A stretch of DNA of 64,000 nt, taken from NCBI GenBank assembly GCA_009760855.2, contig WPIO01000026.1, forward strand, positions 4,047,501 to 4,111,500, given 5' to 3'. Positions 23,546-37,094 of the stretch are shown here, in pieces (position 1 is the first letter of the stretch; every line of letters begins with the position of its first letter). The position numbers and the translations under genes were made by a program. Under the pieces are notes generated by a model, which saw nothing but the letters and a program-made list of their open reading frames with translations, did not search any database and was not told the origin of the DNA. Origin of the DNA: Cristatella mucedo (Eukaryota; Bryozoa; Phylactolaemata; Cristatellidae).

Positions 23546-24589
23546 TGACACCAGAAGCTAGAGACCCCGCAGTTCTTGTCACCACTCTTGTGTCCTTCCT
23601 GCCACTCTGATAACAGAGACTCAAGTGGAAAAGTGGCCCGTCGCTATCTACTTCAGTAGCCACAAGTAAGAGCAGCTCGGAAGACTAAGGAAATTCGCAA
23701 CAAACATCCTACTGATTGGGTCTATCGCGGATATACGACAAACGCCGCGGCTCGGTTTTCTACTGATTGCATCTAGCTCGAGACCGGTTTCGATGCTTGG
23801 CAGGCTTCAGCAGCATCCAGAGCGCTGCCTCAAACGTCGTTTGCAGAACGTTCAGGTCCACGTTTCCTTCGTAAAAAAGCCAGCCCAGAGGGCCCCCCCC
23901 CGCGGGCTCCTTTGGTTCGCTATGGTTGCTCTTGTCCGCACCTGTCTGCCTAGCTTCGCTTACCCATTTTTTTAACCACATGGCTGCCATGAGGGTAGTC
24001 AAAATCCGTGCAGCACCCTCATCGATGCACGGTTGATATCGCAAGGATACAGGCAAGCACGATCCGAATCAGAAAACTTCCAGCTGGACGGCTGACCTCT
24101 AGCTTTGCTGGAGCCACCCGATAATAGTGAATGGTATGGTATGCCCACTGCCGGGGAGACTACCAATTTTATGAGGGTTCGAACCCGGGAGCATCCTCCC
24201 TACAACCACGTCAACCGGCGCTCTTATTTGGGAGAGTCAAACAACAGACTGCACTGCACGACACGGCACAGCAAGCATGCCACACGAACTGCCTGGTTAA
24301 GAATGAAGGAGAGAAGGTAGTTCAGCTGCCGGGCTAAAAAACCGTCTTTTTAAAAGCTACCTTACTAAAACCAAGCAGGAAGCCGACTGGTGCGCTGTCG
24401 CCGACTTCCAATAACATGCTAGGGCCCCGCAGCCATAAAAACCGATGTTCGTCAAAAGGCCGTTCTATATATACTTCGGAAACAACATTACAATGGTTGA
24501 TGGTTTGTGTGGCTTCGAATTTCACAGGACTATGTAATGATTATTCAAACTCTTACTCATCGATGAGCGGCGATTGAGTTCACCTCAAA
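23546..24589. other. No gene recognised; possible tRNA-like segment
   Basis: No coding region supported. On the minus strand near 24165-24225, GGGTTCGAACCC fits a polymerase III box B, but I find no good box A upstream, so a SINE or tRNA call is weak. A C homopolymer occurs near 23896. Confidence 0.35.
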
Positions 24590-25583
24590 GCTCCGAAGGG
24601 TAAAGGGCAGCCAGTAGCTGAAGTAGAGCAGGCCTGCTCTTCCCAAGCGAGGAAGATTAACCTGCTGCAGACCAGCCTTCTCGCCACTTGGCAAAAGCTT
24701 GACGCCCTGCGGTCTTTTCTCTTGCCACGGTTCGACTACCTTTGTCGGGCAAGGCTTGTGCCTAAGGCCGCCCTGCAGCCAGCTGAAAAGGCTCCGATGG
24801 AGCTGCGCGTCGGTTCGCATGCGGTCTGCCGAACTTTGCATCGTTGCATTTCCAATTAGTGCCCCGCTCCGCCGGCGACCTTGGCTTGGTCCGTTTCGAG
24901 ACCGAATGCTTCCATCCTACGCACTGCGTAAGCATGCCGTGATCGCTCGCCGAGCGCGTCCGCCAAGTGGCACGTCACTGCCTCGTCCGAGCCGTCGCCA
25001 GCTTGGATGGTACACCGGCGCGCCCTGGCAACGGGTCAGCCCGATCTCGCTGTAATCGGAAGCTCGAAAATGCCTCTCAGGCGACTCTCCTGCCGCCTCT
25101 CGCTGGCCGGCCCGGAAGTGCTGGCTGTGCGTCCAGACGGCACGAAGCACTCGGTCCGAAGCGAGTGGTGACTACGAAGCTGCTGAAGTTTGCCAGGCTT
25201 GTGGAAGGCAGGCCGTGCTTGGGCGGTCCAGCCTGCTCAAGGCAGGGTCAGCCGCTGCCTGGCCACGGACAGACTCGCCATCCGCAGTCACTTCTTGACC
25301 GCCGGTCTTGGCCTGTTGTTCCGGCATGGCCGTTCGAACACCGAGCGCGCCTGGACGTGCTACCAGTGGCTGCCGCTAGGAGTCGCTCCTACCCCGGGAC
25401 GGTTACCCGCTGCCGCCTATGCCGTGCGGAGGCAGAGACCGCTTGCCACGTGCTGAGCCACCGCCGGCCTGTACTGCATGCAGTCGCGGCCTGACATAAC
25501 GTGGCTCTGAGCCGCCTAATCGGAGCTCTTCCGGCCACAGCGCTCACCAGCATGTCGGCAGGCCGCGCCCTTCCGCTTGCTGG

Positions 25584-25916
25584 TTGTCTGGCTCTCTAGC
25601 CGGACCTGGCGATAGACGACGCACTGACGCGGTAATCCTTGACGTCACGGCTCCGTTCGACGGCAGGGAAGAAGCCCTGGTGGGGATGGCCCGTTACAAG
25701 GCCGATAAGTATGCGGCCGCTGCCCGGTCTTTCCTTACCTCCGGCTACAGGTCGGCGGTGGTGAGGCCCTTCGTGGTCGGGGCTCACGGCAGCTGGTGGC
25801 CAAACAATGAAGCTTGCCTGGCGGATCTCGGCATTCCAAGCGCGGAGCGAACGGAGTGTACGTCTCCGACGCCATTACCGTCTCGAAAGCCGAATGACCC
25901 GCTTCCTGAGGCCTGA
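25584..25916 (+). pseudogene. LINE-R copy 2 endonuclease region
   Basis: 110 codons with VILDVTAPFDGREEALVGMA and RYKADKYAAAARSFLTSGYR, aligning with copy 1 at about 10070-10300. The frame begins after a stop that interrupts the preceding VAGGLAL-like segment, and the C-terminal part shifts frame near the 25835 region. The catalytic Asp and Lys positions are kept. Confidence 0.75.
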
Positions 25917-25965
25917 GTAGCACCTCCGACCTCGGCAGGGCACCGCCGGTTAATACGCACATTTG

Positions 25966-26029
25966 ATATTTTAATACATCTTCGCTATATATATATATAT
26001 ATATATATAGCGAAGAAGTATTAAAATAT
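25966..26029. repeat. TA-cored terminal inverted repeat of LINE-R copy 2
   Basis: The left arm ATATTTTAATACATCTTCGC and right arm GCGAAGAAGTATTAAAATAT are complementary with one mismatch, and flank a pure TA core at about 25986-26009. Further TA-rich repeats continue to about 26090. Confidence 0.88.
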
Positions 26030-26289
26030 TAAATATTATATATAATATATATATATACAAAAATATATATATATTATATATATTTACATGAATAGCATAG
26101 CTAGTCTATATCCTCATACAATTTCAAAGGGTAACACTTTAAAGGCACTCGAAGAGTTCTTCATGGTTTCCACGGAAAGATAGCAGTTCGCTGACAGCTG
26201 GAGCTGGGTGTTGGGAAACAAAGCGCCGGAGAGTGGATGCCGGCTAAACATAGCTACTTACGTACGTATTAGGTTGTTCACTCTCTTGT

Positions 26290-26405
26290 AATGTAATGTA
26301 TCTCCTTCAGTAACTCCGCAAAGTCATAAAGACCATGTGGGTGTTACGCAGGAGAGTTTTGTATAGCGCACTCACAGCCTAAGCGGCTTTCGGTACGCAT
26401 TCGGT
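26290..26405 (-). mobile_element. LINE-B tail fragment
   Basis: Minus-strand final 115 bp of LINE-B: the tail (TGTAATGTAATG), then GTAACTCCGCAAAGTCATAA, ACCATGTGGGTGTTACGCAG and GCGGCTTTCGGTACGCATTC. Confidence 0.88.
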
Positions 26406-27762
<1,357 letters not shown>

Positions 27763-27771
27763 ACCTTTGTA

Positions 27772-27915
27772 AAGTGTCCAAAGAGAACTTAATATCCACT
27801 CAGGCGCTTCACATATGCTAAGCGCTTGAGCCCACGACCTCGGTCAGCAAATACATTCACGTTGATCTTGGTTTCGAGGCAAGCTCCTTAGCCGCTGGGC
27901 TAAACAAGCCAGCAC
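27772..27915 (-). mobile_element. tRNA-derived SINE with LINE-A-like tail
   Basis: Reading minus: TTGTTTAGCCCAGCGGCTAA contains a box A-like CGGCTAAGGAG, followed by an AT-rich insertion, then GGTCGTGGGCTCAAGC (eroded box B), then GAAGCGCCTGAGTGGATATT and AAGTTCTCTTTGGACACTTT, which follows the LINE-A tail. The (TA)n array sits at its 3' end. Confidence 0.75.
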
Positions 27916-28727
27916 CGTTTCGTCTTTTCGGCCTCTGCTGCCCTCGGCGAGCTGCTCTGGCCATGTCCGCCGCAGCTGTTTGTAGGAGTCATTCGAATGT
28001 GCAGCTTTCATTATCAGCTCACCAGCGAGAGAGAGAGAGAGAGAGAGGAGCAGAGTCTGCAGCGCGCGAGCGAGCCTTCTGCGATCAAAGGCGGGAGGCC
28101 GAGATCGGGCTTCGATGGCGGCTTCGATCGAGGCTGGCCGCTCATCTGGGCGCAGTGCAGCTGCCGCCGCTTCGATCGCTCGCAGCGTTTCGCACGCCAG
28201 CGAAGGCTTTAGCAAAACGAAATCGACTCGCGGTAGTTCAATACGCGTCATTTTCATTGAACAGCGAACGGACGATGCAGCGCGCGCGCAGGCCGGCCGC
28301 GCTCCAGCTCGCGGAAGCAGCCGGATGCGCGCCAATTAGCACGCACGTCCCGCTTCTCTTTCCGGCTCACCGGCTCATCCCCTCGAGCCCGAGCGACGTG
28401 CATGATTCCCTGCGAACGACCAATGCCGGGCCGAGCCGGAAGCGAGTATTGACGGGCTCGGAGCGAGCTTGCCAGACAGGCCTTGCCGAACTGTTAAGCT
28501 GTTGCTGCTGCTCGGCTTGCCTTTCACGAACAGGAAGAATCCTGTAGAGTCTCGAGCTTAAGAGTTGGCGCTACCGGCGATTGCCGTCCGACATTTTACG
28601 TCGGATTTAGAAGCACCTTAGCAGCTTTCCCGAATAAAAACCCGTGACTTCTTTAGTCGGTCTCTAGATGTCGGCTTCCAACGTCATATTTTACAAAGTA
28701 ATAATACCAAGGTTAATAGAGTCTCTG
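27916..28727. other. GC-rich stretch, no gene recognised
   Basis: 27880-28560 is GC-rich and CpG-rich with long overlapping frames on both strands, none resembling a known family. A short (GA)n run lies at 28026-28048. It could be a promoter or exon island of a gene I cannot recognise. Confidence 0.4.
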
Positions 28728-28830
28728 AATAATAATAATAATTATGCATTTATTGTAGCGCTCTCAGAGAACTGAACTCTCTTTCTGGGCACTTTAAATT
28801 TGCCGCAATGGAATTTGATAATTTGTGTAA
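28728..28830 (-). mobile_element. LINE-A tail fragment, diverged
   Basis: (AAT)n, then TGTAGCGCTCTCAGAGAACT and CTCTCTTTCTGGGCACTTTA on the minus-strand tail pattern. Confidence 0.8.
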
Positions 28831-29324
28831 CTCGCAACCTACCCAATCCAGCTAGTGTCGTCTTTAGGTAAGGTCTCACTTATCATATTATACTATTACA
28901 TATTATATCATACTATACATACTTATCATCACAGTTATCCTAAGCAAAACTTTCTAGAAGGTCTGCAGTTGGTCCCACTCCAGTCCTCCATTAATAAGCA
29001 CTTCTTGGCCACGCGGGTATTATGGGCTACAAATGTGTCATGTCATGGCATTAGTTCACTGTACATTGGCTTATGCTATCTTGGGCATTTAGTTTTTTCT
29101 AATTCTCTATTCATGACGACCAATAAGCGTCATTTGCTCTACAAAAGCTGCTAACCCCGAATGTGACGCAGTATGTTTTTTGACACTTTTTTGTATTTGA
29201 CCTCCGCGTCCAATCAGCATCTGACTTCGAAGCGCATCGATTGGCTCAGCCGCACTCGAGCCGCCGCCGAATGGTTCGCTGCCCTGACGAGCTGGTTAGT
29301 GGTTTTGGTGCTCGCCCCAACCAA
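28831..29324. other. Intergenic, nothing recognised
   Basis: AT-richer sequence without a supported gene. Confidence 0.5.
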
Positions 29325-29392
29325 GGTCTATATAGAGATTAAGTTCTCCTATGGCGCTGTTCAATTGAATGTTATATTATAATTATATACGG
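29325..29392 (+). mobile_element. LINE-A or SINE tail fragment
   Basis: TAGAGATTAAGTTCTCCTAT followed by GGCGCTGTTCAATTGAATG and an AT-rich end. The length is too short to decide between LINE-A and SINE origin. Confidence 0.6.
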
Positions 29393-30884
29393 CATTGGCC
29401 ATGCGAGCTGCACGTAGCTAGCTTGTGAAGAATTTTGTGCCGTCCAAATGGCATGCAAATCGAGCGTCTCGGAACTTGAAGATTTTAATTTCAACCTCCA
29501 GGCCGCACTGTAAGCTGTGCTGCAAAGTAGAAGTGCGTGTGCGCATTCCTCTGCCGCTTGTGGCCGGGACGAGCGCAATGGGGTCTCTTTCGAAGATTTT
29601 TTCACTGGTATGGCGGTGGTGACGCCACTGCAGGCGACGGCAAATGGCGTCCTCGAGAGGCGGCTTACTGGGCGAGCGTCCGTACTTGGGAAAATTTGCT
29701 CGTATACGCCGGCGCGTATCTACTCGGGCTTTGCCAACTGGCTTCATAAAAGGTGATTAATCGCGCCGTATGTCTTGCGCCTCTCGATAATGTGCCGATG
29801 CTAGGTAATGAATTCCAAAAGAAGACCGATGGGTAACCGGATAATTGCGATCGCAGACCGCTTTGGCCAGCTCGCACCCGGCGCACAGTCGCCTGGCTGT
29901 TTTGCCGATTTCGAAATCGTTAGGGCCGCACCGAGCGCTCTGCTTCGACGATTAGTGATGAGAGATAGACTCACTGGAAGAGCGGTGGTCGCCGCGAGCA
30001 CGCTCAGCAGCCAGCGACGCCGAGAAATAGTAAGGCGCTACTGGGTGCAGCAAGGTGCTCAGCATGTCGGGACTGCAGGCGAATTAGGGAGTCGAGCGAG
30101 AGACGCGCACGAGCCCACGATGCCCCGCCGCTGCCGAGATGGGGCAGCGTTCCCTAGCGGCAGCTGGCGTTCGGGGCGAAAGTGACAAAGTGGCAGCACT
30201 TATTATTCGCGAGCACGCTCCTTACACACCGGCTCCGCGAGCTCGCGCTCTGCAGCGTTTCCTCTCAGTCTTGCCGAGGCCGGAGATTGGCGTCAGCTGC
30301 GAGGATGAGAGTCCGCCACAATCGGAGCGCCCAGTGAGGAGTGCCTCGAATGCAGCTGACTAGATGTGAGCGAAGGCGTGGCAAACGCTTGCCATCCCAG
30401 CTGACTGATCGCCCGCCTGCGAGGTCAGGCGCCCCTCTTCTCTTCGTTGGGCTAAGCAGCACTCTCTTTTCTGTTCGCCGCCGCTGCCGCTGCCTCTGCT
30501 GTTTCTCGGTCGGACTGTTTCTTCTGCTTCTTTGCCCTCCTCATTCCGAGGCAAATAAATGATCTAGAACCCTAGTGAGTGTTATTAATTATCCGACTGC
30601 GAACTCGTCCTTCGATCGTCTTGCTTCGATGATCTGAATCGCGACGCGACTGCAGGCAGCGGCAAGTGGAGTCTTCACTAACTAACGCAACTGCATTAAC
30701 TAAACCCTGCCGGCAAGGGCAGGTCGACGCGAGCTCGCTGCCCTACGTTGTCGCTCGCGTTCGCCTCCCGCATGACCGATCGGAGTTCGCTTGAGGGTCG
30801 AGAATGCTCGTCTTCTCACTGACACGCTCGATACGCCTTGGTTGGTGAAGCGGCATTGCTGCAGGAGCGCTAAAGGATGATTCT
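29393..30884. other. GC-rich stretch, no gene recognised
   Basis: 29780-30560 is GC-rich with overlapping unsupported frames on both strands. An AATAAA hexamer occurs at about 30554. No family recognised. Confidence 0.4.
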
Positions 30885-31325
<441 letters not shown>

Positions 31326-33789
31326 CCGGAGCAATTTCGTGTGACGCTGTCTTTGTAGCGCTGGGTGCTCCGACATGGGTTTTGTCGTGTTTTGGACCCT
31401 TGAAATTTTCCGCTGTCCACAACTGGTGAACCCTAATAACCATCTTCTTTCTACCTCTCTAGGTGAAGGAGATGCAGATTCGCTTGGTGTCACTGAGAGT
31501 AGACAGAGCAGCGTGACCTGAACGGCTCGTTTTGCCGACGGCAGATTAACGCTTTCGTCAGCTCTGCGGAAGCACGTGCGATTTTGAACAAAAAAGTATT
31601 TCGCTCCGTCGCTTTTCATGCGCTTTACGTATGTATCTGTAAGAAACCTCTCTGTTGTATGCAGCCAGCTTACCTAAATTAGATGCCGGCTGATATTGTA
31701 ACAACTGTGACATCGGAGTTCCAAGGCGTGCTTTCGCTAAGATGGCAGCGGACGCTCGACACGGTGACTCGTTACGCATGAGTTGGCGACAAGGACGTGG
31801 CGCGAGCCCTGTTATTAGGAATCTTTAGCGATGGCAGGCTCTACCGTTAGTCATTGAAGCGTGACGTTGCTACGCCACTTTTCCTGACATCATAGACTAA
31901 GTAGCGGCACTTTCTGCCGAATTCCCCCAACTCAACTGCAGACAGCGAGCGTCAGCCAGTCGAAGGTCCTACCGGCGGGGCCTCCTTACTTTATAGCCAT
32001 GCTCAAAATAAGCAAACGCTAATTTCTATTGGCTGCTAGTGTTAGCTGTGTTCCTAATAAAGTTTATGAAGTTAATCTCACGTCAGTTGGGAAGCATCGA
32101 TTTTGAGCGCTTTTGAGGGACTTCGCAGCTTTTTGAAAACGTCGCTGATGCGGTACTTTGCTGTTCCATGTCGAAGCAGCCGCAGGAGTGTCGCCCACCA
32201 GTCGCCGCCTCTGGGGGGGGGGGGGAGGGCGACTTGCTGGCTGCGATTGACACATGCAGATCTAAAGTTTCTCGCCAGTAATAAGATGTTTTAGGAAGTA
32301 ATTTTTTGGGTGGTGACTCCATAGCTAGATGTCTTCAGAGAGGCTGCAGTCTCATCCACGAGGCAGAATCGGAGTCGCTAGAGCTACCGTTTCGAGGGAT
32401 ACATCGAGAATTGCCCTTAAAAACGCCCTCTGGTAGCACTTTTGAGACTCGAGCTCAGAGGCTACCGGCCAAATGTTCCCGCCAAACGTTCGCTACCCGT
32501 CTGGCTTTTTTAGTCGTACTAGAAACTACGGCAGCCTCTGTAAAGCAGTGCAACCGAGGCAGGGGACCGACCGAAAATCGGCATCCCGAATGCAGACCCG
32601 CTGCCCGCAGGTCTCTACACTTCCACCCACCCAAACGTATGGGACGCGCCATTTTTGGATTGGCCTGGAGCTCAGAGACGAATGGCGTTCGCCGATTATC
32701 TGTTTTCACTCCGTCTAAATAGAAGTGGGCAGCGCTCCCAGCCACAAAAAATGCCGAAAGAAGAGGTTCACGAAAGGCGGGCCACCCCTTTGGTTGGCTC
32801 TTAGCCGCCCATAACAAGCTGTTATGGCTCTCACAACGGCAGGAAGTCTTGAGAACAGCAATGCAGAGCCGAATTGGTATGGCATGGCAGAGACCTCTTC
32901 TACAACGAGCTCGAAGTCAGCAGCGCTCGGCGCCAACTGGTGCGTGACTCGGAGTAGTTATCCTGCCACCGAAACGAGATGAACGTAATGAACCCACATC
33001 TCCCGTAGAGCATTTATGAGGAATTTAAATTAAAAAAGGCAGTTCAAAGTTTTTAACATGTGAACTTAGAATTTTCAATGTTATACGAAACCTAATCGCG
33101 GGCCATTTCCGGTTGCACGGTTTTCCTACATTGGATGCATGCAAAACCTCTATGCGGCTCAGTGGCTGTGCTGGACCGAGGTGAACAACAAAATATGATG
33201 ATGGGGCTACAAGCTATCAATCGCAGCTAAGAGTTAGGTTTTGATCTCTTGAAGTGGGCAGGCAGAAAGTATTATAAAAAAGGAGCCAACCTTCATTCAA
33301 TTGTACTGGATATAGTGTCACTTAATGCAGGTGCACTGCTTTTTCATCAGCACATTCCAGAAACCGAGGCTTTGCGTGAGCATAGCCCCGGTTTATTGAA
33401 GAGTGTTCTCAACTGACACATAGGAAAGCAATTGCTGGTGATATAATTTAGACCTCTCTAGCTGGATCTATGTGAGTATGTCGACTAACATTTAGAGACC
33501 AACTTTAACCTGGACACGGAAATTGATGACCGTAAGGTTGTTTTTTCTGTTTAAAAAAATGCTCTGTGGTTTATATCGGAGTGAAATATTTGATTTAATG
33601 AGTGAGCTCACCATTTAAGGGATGCTAAATATTTAGTGACATTTAATATATTGATGAAAAACTCTCGGTACCTTTATGCAGCCCCGGCCCCCTGGCAGTG
33701 GGCTGTGGATTGACTAGCGGAGCTGATTGCTTAGTGGCGGTAAAGACTGCCGACTTAGGTCGGCGAATGTACTGGACTAGCAGCTTTTC
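31326..33789. other. No gene recognised
   Basis: No supported coding region. A 13-base G homopolymer lies at about 32213-32225. Several 60-140-codon frames overlap on opposite strands with no recognisable domain. Confidence 0.45.
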
Positions 33790-34180
33790 TGAATGAAATT
33801 GCTTAACGGTGTCTCGAACCAATCTCAAGTTCATTAGACACTGTGCCTTCTGTTCGTATGCTCCCGATGCCTGCAACTCAAAACTGCTGCGACGACATTC
33901 CCTGACTTGACATTTAAAACAAAGCTAAAAACGCACTTGTTACTCACAGCATTAAGTGAGTAATTCTAATTTGTCACATTTACGTGCTTAGCTGTGCTGA
34001 CCATGGGCATATTATCCCTAAATATATTTACATGGTGATAATATGCACGTTACCTCTAACCATATTATGCCTGTTGACATGTAGATGTTACAGCTAACCA
34101 TTCAATCGTGCTTCGTTTACAGCATATATTAAGTACCTAGACAGAGACAAAGTCCTCTGAGGGCTACGAAAATGTATCAT
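33790..34180 (+). mobile_element. LINE-A 3' relic, degenerate
   Basis: Plus-strand remnant: TCGTATGCTCCCGATGCCTG (cf. SSYAP-x-AWN), CCCTGACTTGACATTTAAAA, GCTAAAAACGCACTTGTTAC, then a drifted 3' UTR and CCTAGACAGAGACAAAGTCC TCTGAGGGC (broken here for length). One of the older copies in the window. Confidence 0.72.
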
Positions 34181-35257
34181 TAGTACCTTGGAATAAGTTA
34201 AAAAGGGTCAAACGTTCATGGCCAATCACGATATTCTCCTATGTTTAGAATAGTTTCTGGAGTCTTAGCACTTGGAAGGCATGCCTAGAATGCTGCCTTT
34301 AGAGTACGTGACCCAGGGTTCGCACTTTAACCTTGTGCTATTTTTTGGTCCTTGGTTTCCAGCGTAGCCTACTTTGGTTGGTAGGACTATATGCTAAGAG
34401 TTCGGTGATAGCTCAAAGATGAGACACAGCTGCTGGTATCTATTTTGCAGGTACGCACTGGGCTTGTGCGTATTGCTAATTAGTCTGTCAGCTTTCAGCC
34501 ACACCGGCGGGCTCTTGAGAGCTCTGCTATGGCTGGCCTGAGCGAGCGCCAGGCTTGTGAAATCTATTGGGAACGTCGCACGCCTGCCACGAGGTTAGAT
34601 CCAAGTTAGCCGAAAGCTGAGAAGAAAGCGAGCAATAGCACAGCACTACGCCCAGACCAGCTCTCAACGCCCAGACGGGTGACAGCAGGGGGATTTTGCA
34701 GACGAATACATAGAAACATCCTTTCGGAGCCTCTTTCTGAGTGAATGCTGGGGATTCGATGTGGTCATTCAGACGGCCGAGGGGTGGGACAGTTCTATGT
34801 GCATCTTGTCAACAACCGCATAAAGCAAGTTATCAACGAAGACGCGTTCGCTGCCATTCGCATGCTCATTTCAACGGGCCCGACCGGTCCGGATGTAGTT
34901 GCTGGTCACTTGGAGCAACCGGATCTCGTAATGTGGACAAAACATCGTTACGCATCTGTGAACGGATCGTCGCAGCCAGCCGATCACATGCCTGTCAGTG
35001 CTTGCATGGCGAGATCAACCAAGTGAAACACATTGACAAACGCATTGTCCTGTTCCATCTTTCAACGCTCGTCAGAGCCCGTGCGAAATCAATAGTAAGG
35101 GCGATGTGAGATGTAATGTGGAGGTGCACTTGACTGAAATCATGCGGGCGAGAAAGCATGTCTCCTTGATTGTCTGCTCAGCCGTGCTAAAGTTCTCTTG
35201 ATGTGCTCAACGACTTTAACAGTCAAGGCGAACGAGTCGATCAAGAAGTCTAGCGCT
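34181..35257. other. No gene recognised
   Basis: No supported gene. A plus frame at 34745-35026 has ordinary composition, but I recognise no domain and a second frame of equal length overlaps it. Confidence 0.45.
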
Positions 35258-37094
35258 ATGTATCTCCGTCTGTAACTCCACAAAAGTCATAAAGACCATG
35301 TAGGTATTACGGAGGAGAGTTTTGTATAGCGCACTCACAGCCTAAGCGGCTTTCGGTACGCATTCGGTAGCCAACACACATCGTCTCACGCAACAAAGAG
35401 AAAGTGGGAAGCAGAGCAGAGTCAGGAGAGCAGTTGAGGTAGTGACTGGCATAGAAGTAGCATCTCAGGACCGCTGAAAAGGATGAGCCATAGTCGGCAG
35501 TAGGAGAGTAGTTGTCGTTTCGTAAGAGTTGTGGAAGCGAGTTCCACAGTCTAGGACCTGCAGAGCTAAAGCTTCTGTCGCCAACGGTCTATAAGTGGAG
35601 GAATGGAAAAGCTAATTTATTGTCCACACAGGACATGAGGACGCAAACATGCTGAAACTGATGCAGCAGTTCAGCTAGGTACAAAGGAGCCAAGCCGTGG
35701 TGGGCCTGTGGGTCAGCTAAGAACTTTGCTCTAGTATCCGTTGCTCAACAGGCATCCATCCTAGCTCCTTTCGCAAAGGAGACACGTGCTCAAACCGCTG
35801 GGACTTGAAGACTAGCCTTGCAGCCATATTCATAGTCAGTTGCAGTGGCAAAATAGCTTTCTTTGGTAGCCAAGCCAAAAGAGAATTACAATAATCAAGC
35901 CGAAACAAAACTAAGGAGCTAGTTATTTTTTTTTACAAGCGACTGTGGGAGACACCTCCTGATCTTGGGTAGGGATCGGACGTGATGGCTAGCTGTAGAA
36001 GCAGTCTTCTGAATGAAGATTTTCAAATTGAGGCAGCTGTCGAACACAACACCTAAATTTCGAACACGTGGTGATGGTCGCACAATAGCATCACCTATTA
36101 GAAGAGCAAAGCCTTTTAATCCAGCCACACACTTATGGTGTCTCATTAGCAGCAGTTCGCTTTTTATCATCACTTAATATCAGGGAGTTTTCCGACATCC
36201 AGGATCGAATATCGGCAAGACAAGCATTCAGTTTCTCGGTTGCTTCAGCAGATTCCGACGGTTTGAATGAAAAATACAACTGAGTTTCGTCAGCATAAAA
36301 GGGATATCCTATTCGATGGGCCTTAATCACTTTTTCCAGAGGTTGTATATAAATGGAGAACACCAAGGGACCGAGTACAGACCCTTGAGGGACTCCACAG
36401 GTGACCCTTCTCGTGTGTGAGACCTGACACCCCCACGACACGGATTGAACACGATCATACAAGTGCGATTTAAACAACGCCAGTGCTTTGTCTGCCAGAC
36501 CGATCGTTGTTCTCAATCGTTCAAGCAGAACTTCGTGATCAATGGTGATATAGCTGATTAAACATATAGCTGATTAAACAGCCTCTTTTTGTATAGAGGC
36601 AGAAGAGCCCTCACGGCTATCACCACCGCTTGCAGTGGCGATAAAGGATCGCCCACCGCAGGAATCAAACCCACGACCTCGGAACCGAGGTCGTGAAAGC
36701 AACCGCCTTACCTAGTGTGCCATCACGGCTCTTCTTCGACATTACCCTGTACGTACAGGGAAGTAGGATCAGTAAACATGACCGAACAATGGTCTGAGAG
36801 GGTCGGTGGGCACACCACAAGGTCAGTGGGGAGGTCACACTTAGTGATCCCGAGATCTAGAATGTGGCCACCGACGTGGGCGATATGATTAACGTGTTGG
36901 ACCAAACCAAAATTCTCCAGACAGTCAAGAGATGAGCGGACCTGGTGGTGGATAGGTTGTTAACGTGAATATTGAATCTCCTACAATCAGTAACGGCCTG
37001 TCACACACAAATATTTTAGTGAGGAGCTCTGAAAACTCCTCTATAAACAAATTTAGACAGCCAGGAGGAGGCCGATATATCACAACAGTGAGAG
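35258..37094 (-). mobile_element. LINE-B, rearranged copy, 3' part of a complex
   Basis: Reading minus from 37094: endonuclease C-terminus (MVQHVNHIAHVGGHILDLG..., 36723-36905), a SINE-like insert (36548-36737), then RT (36133-36516: GVPQGSVLGPLVFSIYIQPL and FYADETQLYF, where the second catalytic Asp is Glu), the C-terminal blocks (35717-36173) and the 3' UTR with tail near 35258. The linker and N-terminal RT are missing between endonuclease and RT. The segment 36305-36540 is nearly identical to 37105-37340, so two LINE-B copies have been joined or partly duplicated. Confidence 0.82.
36548..36737 (-). mobile_element. tRNA-like SINE-like insert in LINE-B
   Basis: Lies between LINE-B RT and endonuclease segments. 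Reading minus: TGGCACACTAGGTAAGGCGG (box A-like TGGCACACTAG), then GGTCGTGGGTTTGATTCCTG with an exact box B (GGTTTGATTCC). A 16-bp tandem duplication (ATATAGCTGATTAAAC) lies at 36548-36579, next to a short hairpin. The sequence differs from the main SINE family and lacks the LINE-A-like tail. Confidence 0.55.

Larger units (their letters stand above)
24590..26030 (+). mobile_element. LINE-R copy 2, 5'-truncated
   Basis: Plus-strand copy matching the last 1.5 kb of LINE-R copy 1 (24618 aligns with about 9032). Frames 24699-25055, 24967-25494 and 25584-25916 cover the RT thumb/linker, the Cys-His block (CRLCRAEAETACHVLSHRR) and the restriction-like endonuclease (VILDVTAPFDGREEAL, ARYKADKYAAAARSFL). 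Frameshifts and a stop in the GCLAL*PDLA segment show it is dead. The 3' terminus (GATATTTTAATA) matches copy 1 and runs into a TA-cored hairpin. Confidence 0.87.

Noticed and set aside
24165-24225. Possible tRNA gene or SINE with GGGTTCGAACCC
   Set aside because: No acceptable box A, cloverleaf or second copy was found; box B alone is weak.
36640-36735. Functional tRNA gene
   Set aside because: Boxes A and B are present but no acceptor stem pairs across the candidate, and it lies inside a LINE; a SINE-like origin is more likely.
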